Shown here in pieces: positions 1-5,840 of a stretch of DNA of 14,634 nucleotides (its first letter is position 1; the number at the start of each line of letters is the position of its first letter). The translations under genes and the position numbers were made by a program. This DNA is from Natrinema soli (lineage in GTDB: Archaea > Halobacteriota > Halobacteria > Halobacteriales > Natrialbaceae), in contig NZ_JAQIVI010000355.1 of assembly GCF_028618695.1 (NCBI RefSeq), positions 1-14,634 of the forward strand, read 5' to 3'. The notes below the pieces were generated by a model. That model searched no databases, was not told the origin of the DNA, and saw only the letters and a program-made list of their open reading frames with translations.

Positions 1-196
1 AGAGCAGGACGTCCGTCGACTCGAGGACGTCGTCGGTGAGACCGTGGTCGGGCTCGTCGAGCGTCGCGGTCCGGACCTCGTGGTCGCCGGCAAGCGCGTC
101 GGCGATGGTCTCGTGAATACCGTCGGGATAGACGGTCGCGACTGCGTCGTCCTCGCGTTCGTGGCGGAACTCGTTCCAAATTGTGACTGCGGCCAT
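1..196 (-). CDS. ThuA-like domain protein (N-terminal part, runs off the left edge)
   Basis: Read on the minus strand from the ATG at 194-196, the product begins [17 protein letters not shown] and continues through [15 protein letters not shown] and [12 protein letters not shown]. This is how haloarchaeal ThuA-family (trehalose-utilisation-like, glutamine-amidotransferase-fold) proteins start. About 65 residues are present and the rest lies outside the window. ThuA-like proteins are often encoded beside Gfo/Idh/MocA oxidoreductases, and the next gene here is one, transcribed divergently. The pair probably acts on a sugar or sugar derivative, but the substrate cannot be read from the sequence. 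The start is supported by a TATA-like element about 30 bp upstream, which predicts a nearly leaderless mRNA. The family call rests on remembered similarity of the N-terminus only. Confidence 0.75.
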   Translation of the reverse strand, partial: MAAVTIWNEFRHEREDDAVATVYPDGIHETIADALAGDHEVRTATLDEPDHGLTDDVLESTDVLL

Positions 197-220
197 GACC
201 GATCGGTCCGCCCCTCGAGA

Positions 221-230
221 CCTTATACTG
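221..230 (-). promoter_or_regulatory. TATA-like promoter of the ThuA-like gene
   Basis: On the minus strand this reads CAGTATAAGG, centred about 30 bp before the ThuA-like ATG. That spacing predicts transcription starting within a few bases of the start codon, as is usual in haloarchaea. Confidence 0.5.
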
Positions 231-483
231 TCGGTCGTCTCGACGCGCTCCGTGGCGACGGGTCGCGGTGAAATGCAGACTGACGGGCGGCCAGCACAGT
301 GGCTCACAGTCACTGGTATCAGTCGGATAATCAGCGTGTGAGAACACAGCTCGATCTCGAATACTAGCGTAGCCGCTAAAAGTCACTGCACACCCGATCG
401 TACGGCTGCTGTGTGATCGGTGCGTAAATCGATTCAGGTGCTACTATAGAGATACGCAACAGAGCTAAATTCAGGAGCCGTAA

Positions 484-509
484 TAGTATACTAATTCGTG
501 AAATACGAA
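484..509. promoter_or_regulatory. Two adjacent palindromes in the divergent ThuA/oxidoreductase intergenic region
   Basis: TAGTATACTA (484-493) is a perfect 10-bp palindrome. Directly beside it, TTCGT (495-499) and ACGAA (505-509) form an inverted repeat around a 5-bp spacer. They lie about 30 bp upstream of the TATA-like element that serves the plus-strand oxidoreductase, inside a 460-bp AT-rich region (197-656) with no confident gene apart from the possible small ORF at 568. A regulator binding site is a reasonable inference, and no regulator is identified. Confidence 0.35.
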
Positions 510-536
510 CTGTTTGTACAGATTAATCGGTCACAA

Positions 537-547
537 CCCTTATTTCG
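537..547 (+). promoter_or_regulatory. TATA-like promoter upstream of the Gfo/Idh/MocA oxidoreductase
   Basis: The stretch ACCCTTATTTC is the only good TATA-like candidate near the oxidoreductase. The predicted start of transcription is near 568, about 90 nt before the oxidoreductase ATG at 657. It coincides with the ATG of a 30-codon ORF that overlaps that start. Confidence 0.35.
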
Positions 548-567
548 ATAGCCGACTGCCACACTCT

Positions 568-660
568 ATGGACCAGGATCGGACACAAATGATCTCGAAA
601 TGGTTGGTTTCTCACTGCCCCTCCATTGCTGCTGAGACGGAATCAGGGGTCTGGACATGA
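568..660 (+). CDS. Possible 30-residue leader ORF overlapping the oxidoreductase start by ATGA
   Basis: The frame starting at ATG 568 encodes 30 residues, beginning MDQDRTQMISKWLVSH and ending GVWT. Its TGA (658-660) overlaps the oxidoreductase ATG (657-659) as ATGA, the arrangement seen in translationally coupled genes. A TATA-like element about 25 bp upstream would make this ATG the first codon of a leaderless transcript. I recognise no homologue, so it could be a coincidental frame in a 5' leader. If translated, it would deliver ribosomes to the next gene, which has only a weak purine-rich stretch (AGGGG) before its own start. Confidence 0.3.
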   Translation: MDQDRTQMISKWLVSHCPSIAAETESGVWT

Positions 661-1781
661 TTGGCGACGGGGTCGGGGTCGGTATCGTCGGCCTCGGTGG
701 CATGGGCAACCTCCACGGGAAAAGCGTTCGAGCGCTCGGCGCCGACGTCGTCGCCGGCGTGGATCTCGTTCCGGAGCAACGAGACCAGTTCGCCCAGGAG
801 TTCGACGCGCGGACCTACGAGACGCACGACGAACTCGTCGTCGACGACGCGGTCGACGCCGTCATCGTGACGACGCCCAACCGATTCCACGAGCCGATCG
901 CCGTCGCGGCCCTCGAGGCGGGGCTGGACGTCCTCGTCGAGAAACCGCTCGCTCACACTCTCGAGAGCGCGGAACGGATCGCCGAAGCGGCGGCGCAATC
1001 GCCCGGAATCTGCATGGTCGGTTTCCACAACCGCCACGCGGCGTCGATGGCCATGTTCGACGAACAGCACGCGCGCGGCCGCTTCGGCGATCTGACCCAC
1101 GTCGAGGCCGAATACGTCCGTCGACGCGGCGTCCCCGGTCCCGGGTCGTGGTTCACCGATCCCGAACTCGCCGGCGGCGGTGCCTTGCTCGATATCGGCG
1201 TTCACGCCCTCGACCTCGCACTCTACGCGCTCGACTTCCCCGAAATCGTCGAAGTCAGCGGCGTCACGCGGACCACGTTCGGAACCAGCGAGGAGTACGC
1301 CGACCCCGACGGCTTCGGCGACAACTGGGACGCGAAAGCCGAGACCTACGAGGTCGACGACTCCGTCAGCGCCTTCATCCGCTGTGAGGACGGCCAGACC
1401 GCCTCGCTCGAGGCCGCGTGGGCGACCAACCGCGAGGAGAGCATGGACTTCAGAGTCCGCGGCACGCGGGCGGGCGCTCAGTTCGATATCGGCGACACCG
1501 ATCTCCACATTCTCGAGGCCGGAACGGCCGGCTCCGATCACTACGCCGACATCAATATGACGGGCGATACCGCCGTGACCGGCTACGGCGAACAGGACGA
1601 GCAGTTCCTCGCGGCCGTCGCCGCGGGCACGACGCCGGAGACGAACACCGTCGAGGAAGCGTTGACCGTCCAGCGGGTCATCGACGCGATCTACCGCTCG
1701 AGCGAGTCGGGACGGGCGACCGAACTCGCCGACTCCCGCGTGTCCGAACACCAACTCGAGCAGGCGACGCGACTCGACTAG
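657..1781 (+). CDS. Gfo/Idh/MocA family NAD(P)-dependent oxidoreductase
   Basis: A 374-residue cytoplasmic oxidoreductase of the Gfo/Idh/MocA family, which oxidises sugars, inositols or related polyols. The N-terminal Rossmann fold (about 1-125) carries the nucleotide-binding motif GIVGLGGMG at 9-17. The family signature VEKPLAHT follows, with the conserved lysine at residue 96. In the C-terminal alpha/beta domain, GGALLDIGVHALDLALY holds Asp179 and His183, the usual catalytic pair beside the lysine. The length is typical and all key residues are present, so it should be active. The start at 657 puts the dinucleotide motif at the normal distance from the N-terminus. The ThuA-like neighbour, divergent across a shared promoter region, suggests a sugar-modification or sugar-use role. 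The substrate cannot be assigned from sequence. Confidence 0.92.
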   Translation: MIGDGVGVGIVGLGGMGNLHGKSVRALGADVVAGVDLVPEQRDQFAQEFDARTYETHDELVVDDAVDAVIVTTPNRFHEPIAVAALEAGLDVLVEKPLAHTLESAERIAEAAAQSPGICMVGFHNRHAASMAMFDEQHARGRFGDLTHVEAEYVRRRGVPGPGSWFTDPELAGGGALLDIGVHALDLALYALDFPEIVEVSGVTRTTFGTSEEYADPDGFGDNWDAKAETYEVDDSVSAFIRCEDGQTASLEAAWATNREESMDFRVRGTRAGAQFDIGDTDLHILEAGTAGSDHYADINMTGDTAVTGYGEQDEQFLAAVAAGTTPETNTVEEALTVQRVIDAIYRSSESGRATELADSRVSEHQLEQATRLD

Positions 1782-1928
1782 TCGGTCGTCGTTTTCGAGG
1801 CCGTTTCGACGTGCTCTCACTGGCACCGAGCGGAAGCCACCCGCGCAACGCAGAAGTCGCTCTCCGCGACGACCGGAGCGTTCGCTACGGACACGAGAGA
1901 AACCCGGAAAATCGCCCGTTCGGCCGAC

Positions 1929-2660
1929 TTACAGCACTTCGTCGAAGTCGTGATGGCCGTGGATGTCGACGCCCTCGTCGGTGATCTCACAGAGGAAGAC
2001 GCCGTTGCCGGAGCCGGTATCGCGCTCGACGGCGGACTTGATGCTCCGCGCGGCGACCGTCTTCGCTTCCTCGGTGGACATGTCCGGTTCGTAGGCCTGC
2101 TCCAGGTGACCGTAGGCGAGTTGCATCCCGCTGCCGGTGACCGTGTAGTCGTCTTCCATGACCCCGCCGGCGGGGTCGATGCTGTAGACGTGGCTGCCCT
2201 CCTCGTCGACGCCGCCCAGAATCGGGTGGATGGCGAAGAACGGGCCGCCGCGAGCGAAATTCCCCGCGAGCGTCGCGAGGGCGTCGATGCGCATGTTCTC
2301 GCCGCGGCGAGCCTCGTAGAGGTTGACCTCGGCGCGGAGGCTCGAGATGAACGACTGCGCGCCGCCGACGCTGCCGACGAGCGTGAGCGCGCCGGTCGGG
2401 TGTATCTGTTCGACCTTCTGGACGTTCTTGTTCGAGACGAACCGCCCGCCGAGGCTGGCGCGCATGTCCGTCGCGATGACGACGCCGTCCGCGGTGGCAA
2501 TGCCGATCGTCGTCGTACCGGTCTTATTGACGTTGTCCAGATCCGCTCGCGTGAGATCGTTCTGGGGCATCGAACCGATCTCCGGCTCGTAGGGGTTCGG
2601 ATCGTCGGCCAACTGGTCGACCGTCCGGGAGAAGTCGGAGTCGTCTGTAGGCGTATGCAT
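1929..2660 (-). CDS. psmB: Proteasome subunit beta
   Basis: The beta subunit of the archaeal 20S proteasome, the proteolytic inner ring of the cytoplasmic alpha7-beta7-beta7-alpha7 barrel fed by PAN-type ATPases. The protein is 243 residues, the usual haloarchaeal length. A 48-residue propeptide ends ...NVNKTG, and self-cleavage exposes TTTIGIATADGVV, making Thr49 the N-terminal nucleophile. Asp65 (ATDMRAS) corresponds to Asp17 of the mature chain. Lys82 in NVQKVEQIH corresponds to catalytic Lys33, shifted by one through an extra residue in LGGRFVSNK. The SGSGMQ and SAVERDTGSGNGV segments are also characteristic. I chose the start at 2660 (MHTPTDDSDF) because a strong TATA box lies about 28 bp upstream. 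A longer in-frame start at 2726 would lie upstream of that box. The alpha subunit gene is not in this window. Confidence 0.97.
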   Translation of the reverse strand: MHTPTDDSDFSRTVDQLADDPNPYEPEIGSMPQNDLTRADLDNVNKTGTTTIGIATADGVVIATDMRASLGGRFVSNKNVQKVEQIHPTGALTLVGSVGGAQSFISSLRAEVNLYEARRGENMRIDALATLAGNFARGGPFFAIHPILGGVDEEGSHVYSIDPAGGVMEDDYTVTGSGMQLAYGHLEQAYEPDMSTEEAKTVAARSIKSAVERDTGSGNGVFLCEITDEGVDIHGHHDFDEVL

Positions 2661-2683
2661 TGCTGGAACGATACGGCCGGGAC

Positions 2684-2693
2684 GGTATAAAAC
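2684..2693 (-). promoter_or_regulatory. TATA box of psmB
   Basis: The minus strand reads GTTTTATACC, a strong archaeal TATA box centred about 28 bp before the psmB ATG at 2660. It indicates a leaderless or nearly leaderless transcript and fixes the psmB start. The 220 bp further upstream (2694-2914) hold nothing I can support. Confidence 0.65.
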
Positions 2694-2914
2694 ACCGGCG
2701 GTCACCACTGTCGTTTCCGCTTCCACCGACCGCGGGAATCGGTCCTCGAGGGGCGCAGGAACGACGTGAGAACGACTCGAGAGCGACTCGGGTGCGGATG
2801 AGTGGCGTGAGGATCCGGACAGAGGGTCGAGAGAGCGGTGGGCGGAAAAGCGGAACTGATGGAGCCAGCGGCTCGGCGGTCGACGAGCAGGAGAATCAGT
2901 CTCGGCTCAGTTGA

Positions 2915-3085
2915 TCAGTGCTGTGCGTTTTCGTAGGCTTCCTCGACGTTGGCGAGGATGCGGTGGATCGGCAGTGTGAATCCAGCCTGACGGGCGGCGA
3001 TCGCGAGTGGCATGGCGGCGATACCGATCACAATACACAGCTGGTATAGTGCGAACAGCGTCGCGTGGTACGCTCGGGATATCAT
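2915..3085 (-). CDS. Small haloarchaeal membrane protein (56 residues)
   Basis: The minus-strand frame from ATG 3083-3085 encodes 56 residues beginning MISRAYHATLFALYQL and ending EEAYENAQH. Residues 8-30 form one hydrophobic helix (about LFALYQL through IGIAAMPLAIA). An amphipathic, charged C-terminus follows. I recall near-identical small conserved proteins of unknown function in many haloarchaea with the same MxSRAYHxTLFALYQ start, so I regard it as a real gene although it is very short. A clear TATA box ends about 28 bp upstream. The product is probably a single-pass inner-membrane protein. No function can be assigned. Confidence 0.7.
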   Translation of the reverse strand: MISRAYHATLFALYQLCIVIGIAAMPLAIAARQAGFTLPIHRILANVEEAYENAQH

Positions 3086-3112
3086 CGGCGTTCAGCCATG
3101 CCCAGACGGGGG

Positions 3113-3124
3113 CCATATATAAGC
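3113..3124 (-). promoter_or_regulatory. TATA box of the 56-residue membrane protein
   Basis: The minus strand reads GCTTATATATGG, centred about 34 bp before the ATG at 3085, so the leader would be under 10 nt. TATATA is itself symmetric, so the element could also fire rightward, where an ATG lies at 3148. Confidence 0.55.
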
Positions 3125-3415
3125 CTTTGTGAGGTGCACACTCCATCATGATCGTTCACCCGGTTATCGGGTCGCCGCCTGCTTGCGATTCCAGTTCAGT
3201 TTCGTTCTGTGCAACTTCAGGCGGACTCGAGGCGATGTACGGCTATGCAGGTGGGAGTTCACACGGTGTTTTCTCGTAACGTATGGAAACGATTCGGTTC
3301 GCGTGCGCGCCGCCCATCGACGACGGAAGCGAGCGGACGAGAGTCGAATTGACCCGCTCGAAGACGGCCGCCGACGAACCGCAAGACAGGAAACCCCCCA
3401 GACCGACCACGACGT
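3125..3415. other. Intergenic stretch without a confident gene
   Basis: About 290 bp between the TATA box of the small membrane gene and the UPF0212 gene. A 43-codon plus-strand frame (3148-3279, MIVHPVIGSPPACDSS...) starts about 30 bp after the TATATA element, but it has no recognisable homologue or domain. The rest of the stretch shows no RNA gene, repeat or strong promoter. The UPF0212 gene lacks an obvious TATA box at the expected distance, so its promoter may lie further up in this region. Confidence 0.4.
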
Positions 3416-3772
3416 ATGGGAAACTATCTCGTCGCGATGGAAGCGGCATGGCTCGTTCGTGACGTCGACGCGATCGACGACGCGATCGGCGTGGCCGTCA
3501 GCGAAGCCGGGAAACGACTCAACAGCGAAGATATGGACTACGTCGAGGTCGAGGTCGGCGCGACGGGGTGTCCGGCCTGCGGGGAACCGTTCGACTCCGC
3601 CTTTATCGCGGCCGACACCGCACTCGTCGGACTCGGACTCGAGATGGAGGTCTTCAATGCCGACAGCGAGGAACACGCCTCTCGCATCGCGAAGAGCGAG
3701 GTCGGCGGCGCACTGCGTGACGTCCCGCTCTCGGTCGTCGATATGATCGAGACCGACGAAGACGACGAGTAG
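3416..3772 (+). CDS. UPF0212 / DUF555 family protein with a CPxCG zinc knuckle
   Basis: A 118-residue archaeal conserved protein of the UPF0212 (DUF555) family. It is recognised by MGNYLVAMEAAWLVRDV, the following DDAIGVAVSEAGKRLN, and the central CPACGEPFDSAFIAADTAL with Cys52 and Cys55. There is one CxxC, so metal binding, if any, would need a second pair from another chain. The closing segment EEHASRIAKSEVGGALRDVPLSV matches the family. The acidic tail ETDEDDE is typical of haloarchaeal homologues. The family is widespread in Euryarchaeota and its biochemical role is not known to me. It lies just upstream of, but is transcribed separately from, the XRE-CBS regulator gene. Confidence 0.9.
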   Translation: MGNYLVAMEAAWLVRDVDAIDDAIGVAVSEAGKRLNSEDMDYVEVEVGATGCPACGEPFDSAFIAADTALVGLGLEMEVFNADSEEHASRIAKSEVGGALRDVPLSVVDMIETDEDDE

Positions 3773-3812
3773 TCGCCGAGCGCAGCGGCGGGAGCGGAGA
3801 CTCACCCAAAGC

Positions 3813-3823
3813 TCTTTCTATAA
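3813..3823 (+). promoter_or_regulatory. TATA box of the XRE-CBS regulator gene
   Basis: The stretch TCTTTCTATAA is centred about 25 bp before ATG 3843. It predicts a leaderless mRNA and supports that start over an upstream in-frame start at 3834. Confidence 0.6.
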
Positions 3824-3842
3824 CCCGCAGTTATTGTTGCGT

Positions 3843-4382
3843 ATGGAACTCCCGACGCCCGCGGACCTCCGACAGCGCCGTACCGAACTCGGGCTCACGC
3901 AAAGCGAACTCGCGGAGACGGCCGACGTCTCCCAGCCGCTGATCGCACGGATCGAAGGCGGCGACGTCGACCCGCGTCTGTCGACGCTCCGACGGATCGT
4001 CAACGCCCTCGAGAAGGCCGAGAGCGACGTCATTCGCGCCGACGATCTAATGAACGAGGCGGTCGTCAACGTCGCTCCCGGCGACTCCGTCAGTGAGGCC
4101 GCTCGGAAGATGGAGGAGGAAGCGTACTCCCAGCTGGCGGTCATTCAGGACGGAATTCCGGTCGGCTCGATCAGCCAGACGGACCTCGTCCACCTCGACT
4201 CCGAAGACCGCGACGAACCTGTCGAGGAACACATGAGCGAGAGCTTTCCGACCGTCTCAAAGGACGCCACCCTCGACGAGATCAGCAACCTGCTCGAACA
4301 TTACAAAGCCGTGATGATCACGCAGGCCGGCGAAACCGTCGGTATCATCACCGAGGCCGACATCGCCGCGCGCCTCTCCTGA
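3843..4382 (+). CDS. XRE-type HTH regulator with two C-terminal CBS domains
   Basis: A 179-residue DNA-binding protein with a ligand-sensing module. Residues 6-58 form an XRE/Cro helix-turn-helix (LRQRRTELGLTQSELAE, then VSQPLIARIEGG). Two CBS domains follow, at about 66-119 (DDLMNEAVVNVAPGDSV through IPVGSISQTDL) and about 126-178 (VEEHMSESFPTVSKDATL through ETVGIITEADI). A CBS pair usually binds an adenine nucleotide such as AMP, ATP or SAM. The protein probably links DNA binding to energy or metabolite state, but the ligand is not readable here. The tenA gene follows 110 bp downstream on the same strand with its own promoter, so regulation of tenA is possible but unproven. No key element is missing. 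Confidence 0.9.
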   Translation: MELPTPADLRQRRTELGLTQSELAETADVSQPLIARIEGGDVDPRLSTLRRIVNALEKAESDVIRADDLMNEAVVNVAPGDSVSEAARKMEEEAYSQLAVIQDGIPVGSISQTDLVHLDSEDRDEPVEEHMSESFPTVSKDATLDEISNLLEHYKAVMITQAGETVGIITEADIAARLS

Positions 4383-4457
4383 TCGAGCGACAGTGGCGCC
4401 GCGCTGTGGCGAGACAGTCTCCACGGTCGATGTCGATAACTGGATTATACTACATAG

Positions 4458-4470
4458 GAATATAGATATA
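4458..4470 (+). promoter_or_regulatory. TATA-rich promoter of tenA, with a short palindrome beside it
   Basis: The stretch GAATATAGATATA is centred about 28 bp before the tenA ATG at 4493. The bases just beyond give ATAGCTAT, an 8-bp palindrome (about 4467-4474), at the position where a repressor would block the transcription start. A leaderless transcript is expected. Confidence 0.5.
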
Positions 4471-4492
4471 GCTATCTCGTCTACGTTCGAGC

Positions 4493-5170
4493 ATGGAAAC
4501 CAGTGATCGACTCCTCGAGGCGGGCGACGAGATCTGGACGGCACAGAAGAACCACCCGTTCGTGACGGAACTCGCGGCGGGTACCCTCGATACGGACACA
4601 TTTCTGACGTGGGTTCGGCAGGATTACCGGTACTTGCTCGACTACGCGCGCGTGTTCGCGATCGCGGGGACGAAGGCCCGCGACGAGGACACGATGACCC
4701 ACCTGTTCGGCGTCGCTCACAGAACGCTCGATGAGGAGATGGACCTCCACCGGGAGTTCGCCGCCGACTACGGGCTCTCCGCCCGGGATCTCGAATCCGT
4801 CCGGAAGGCACCGACCTGCGTCGCCTACACGAACTTTCTGGTGCGGACCGCTCACGAGGGAACGCTTCCCGAAATCGCGGCCGCGATCTATCCCTGCGGA
4901 CAGGGCTATCTCGACATCGCCGAGCACATGGCCGATCTCGCGCCCGAGACTGACCACCGGTACACGCCGTTCATCGAGACGTACACGAGCGACGCGTTCC
5001 GCGAGGTCGTCGACTGGATGCGCGCGTTCGTCGACCGCTGTGGGGACCGCCATCCCGCCGAGTACGAGGCGATGGAAGACGCTTTTCTCACGAGCGCTCG
5101 CCTCGAGTTCCGGTTCTGGGAGATGGCGTATCGGCGAGAAGAATGGGGCATCTCGGGATCGGCGGAGTAG
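4493..5170 (+). CDS. tenA: TenA family aminopyrimidine aminohydrolase (thiaminase II)
   Basis: A 225-residue all-helical protein of the TenA/PqqC-like family. TenA hydrolyses aminopyrimidine breakdown products of thiamine to HMP in cytoplasmic thiamine salvage. The residues known from the Bacillus subtilis enzyme are all present, at the same numbers: Asp44 (VRQDYRYLLDY), Tyr112 (VAYTNFL), the nucleophile Cys135 (AAIYPCGQGYL) and Glu205 (ARLEFRFWEMAY). This places it in the cysteine-containing TenA_C class and predicts catalytic activity. The length is normal. The start gives METSDRLLEAGDEIWTAQ, the usual N-terminal helix, and has a TATA element 28 bp upstream. Its neighbours are the XRE-CBS regulator upstream and a convergent winged-helix regulator 70 bp downstream. 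No other thiamine gene is visible nearby. Confidence 0.93.
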   Translation: METSDRLLEAGDEIWTAQKNHPFVTELAAGTLDTDTFLTWVRQDYRYLLDYARVFAIAGTKARDEDTMTHLFGVAHRTLDEEMDLHREFAADYGLSARDLESVRKAPTCVAYTNFLVRTAHEGTLPEIAAAIYPCGQGYLDIAEHMADLAPETDHRYTPFIETYTSDAFREVVDWMRAFVDRCGDRHPAEYEAMEDAFLTSARLEFRFWEMAYRREEWGISGSAE

Positions 5171-5240
5171 GGAGCGCCGTTCGGTTTCCGGAACGGCCGC
5201 TCGAGCGTGACTCCGCCGCGAGTCGGACGAGCGGCGATGC

Positions 5241-5654
5241 TCACTCGATGTCGGGGCGAGGCGCGTTCTCGTATTTGACCATCTTTTCGGGTTTATCGGA
5301 AATCGTCTCGTAGATGCGTTTGAGGGTCTCCTCGGCCGCCAGCAGGTTGTGCTCCGCGAGGAACGCACGCCCCTCGTCGGTCAGCCGGTAGAACTTCCAG
5401 GGATAGCCCTGCTGGCGCTCGTCGTCCGGGAGCGCGACCGCTTCGACCACGCCGGCGTCGATCAGCTTCTGGACGTGCTTGTAGACGGTCGCCTCGCTCA
5501 CGCTCGGGTTCAGCCGCTCGAGTTCGTACATCGACGGCAGTCCCTCGGGGTGTTGGAGAATGTTGGCCAGCAACGCGAACCGCGTCTCCTGGGTCACGAA
5601 GTGGACGAGTTCGCGCGCGTTCGCCCCCTCGGGAGCCCCCACATCGGTACTCAT
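5241..5654 (-). CDS. Winged-helix transcriptional regulator (PadR/ArsR-like)
   Basis: A 137-residue haloarchaeal winged HTH protein. Residues 15-37 (LVHFVTQETRFALLANILQ) form the first helices. SVSEATVYKHVQKLIDAG (51-68) is the helix-turn-helix with its recognition helix. ALPDDERQQGYPWKFYRLT (74-92) is the wing, and a C-terminal helical segment (about 95-120) probably dimerises. There is no ligand-binding cysteine or metal motif. I chose the start at MSTDVG (5654). A longer frame to 5765 exists, but it only reads through the 15-bp repeats and gives a non-protein-like NY-rich tandem. The 15-bp array begins 26 bp upstream and overlaps its TATA-like element, which suggests autoregulation. It diverges from the 182-residue gene at 5841. 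The targets are unknown. Confidence 0.82.
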   Translation of the reverse strand: MSTDVGAPEGANARELVHFVTQETRFALLANILQHPEGLPSMYELERLNPSVSEATVYKHVQKLIDAGVVEAVALPDDERQQGYPWKFYRLTDEGRAFLAEHNLLAAEETLKRIYETISDKPEKMVKYENAPRPDIE

Positions 5655-5680
5655 ACGACCACCTATGGAACGCGCCGCCA

Positions 5681-5770
5681 AGTAGTTTACCCCGAAGTAA
5701 ATCATTCTACAGTAATTCACTCTGCAGTAATTCTCTCTGTAGTAACTCACCCTGACGTAATTCACCTGAT
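5681..5770. repeat. Array of six tandem 15-bp units in a divergent promoter region
   Basis: Six contiguous units start at 5681, 5696, 5711, 5726, 5741 and 5756. The consensus is roughly AGTAATTCACTCTGN. A GTA anchor recurs at exactly 15-bp steps (5682, 5697, 5712, 5727, 5742, 5757). The outermost unit next to the regulator is the most degenerate (AGTAGTTTACCCCGA). Within each unit the core GTAATTCAC has approximate dyad symmetry (GTRA-N-TYAC), as a protein-binding half-site pair would. The first unit coincides with the expected TATA position of the winged-helix gene. The last ends about 40 bp upstream of the TATA-like element of the 182-residue gene. Iterated operators are the leading reading. 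Confidence 0.85.
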
Positions 5771-5806
5771 ATCTAGCTCGACTATCGGAAACGGAAACGG
5801 TACGGC

Positions 5807-5816
5807 AACTACTATC
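5807..5816 (+). promoter_or_regulatory. Weak TATA-like element of the 182-residue protein gene
   Basis: The stretch AACTACTATC is centred about 29 bp before ATG 5841. It is a poor TATA match, which fits a promoter that needs an activator such as one bound at the upstream 15-bp array. Confidence 0.3.
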
Positions 5817-5840
5817 CCTAATTCGAGCAAATCACCGGGT

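Noticed and set aside
612..1826. Long minus-strand open frame (404 codons) opposite the oxidoreductase
   Set aside because: It is antisense to a gene with clear catalytic motifs. Its translation has no recognisable domain. Long antisense frames are expected in high-GC haloarchaeal DNA.
3148..3279. 43-codon plus-strand ORF downstream of the symmetric TATATA element
   Set aside because: The spacing is suitable, but the sequence has no hydrophobic segment, domain or recalled homologue. It is recorded only within the intergenic entry.
3164..3805. 213-codon minus-strand frame opposite the UPF0212 gene
   Set aside because: It lies antisense to a recognised family and runs far beyond it into non-coding DNA, with a Val/Arg/Asp-rich shadow composition.
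5655..5765. Upstream extension of the winged-helix gene through the 15-bp repeats (NYVRVSYYRENYCRVNY-type tandem)
   Set aside because: It would place the start upstream of the plausible TATA element. The 15-bp period gives a 5-residue tandem that looks like translated operator DNA rather than protein.
5681..5770. CRISPR array
   Set aside because: The 15-bp units are contiguous, with no spacers and no cas genes nearby.
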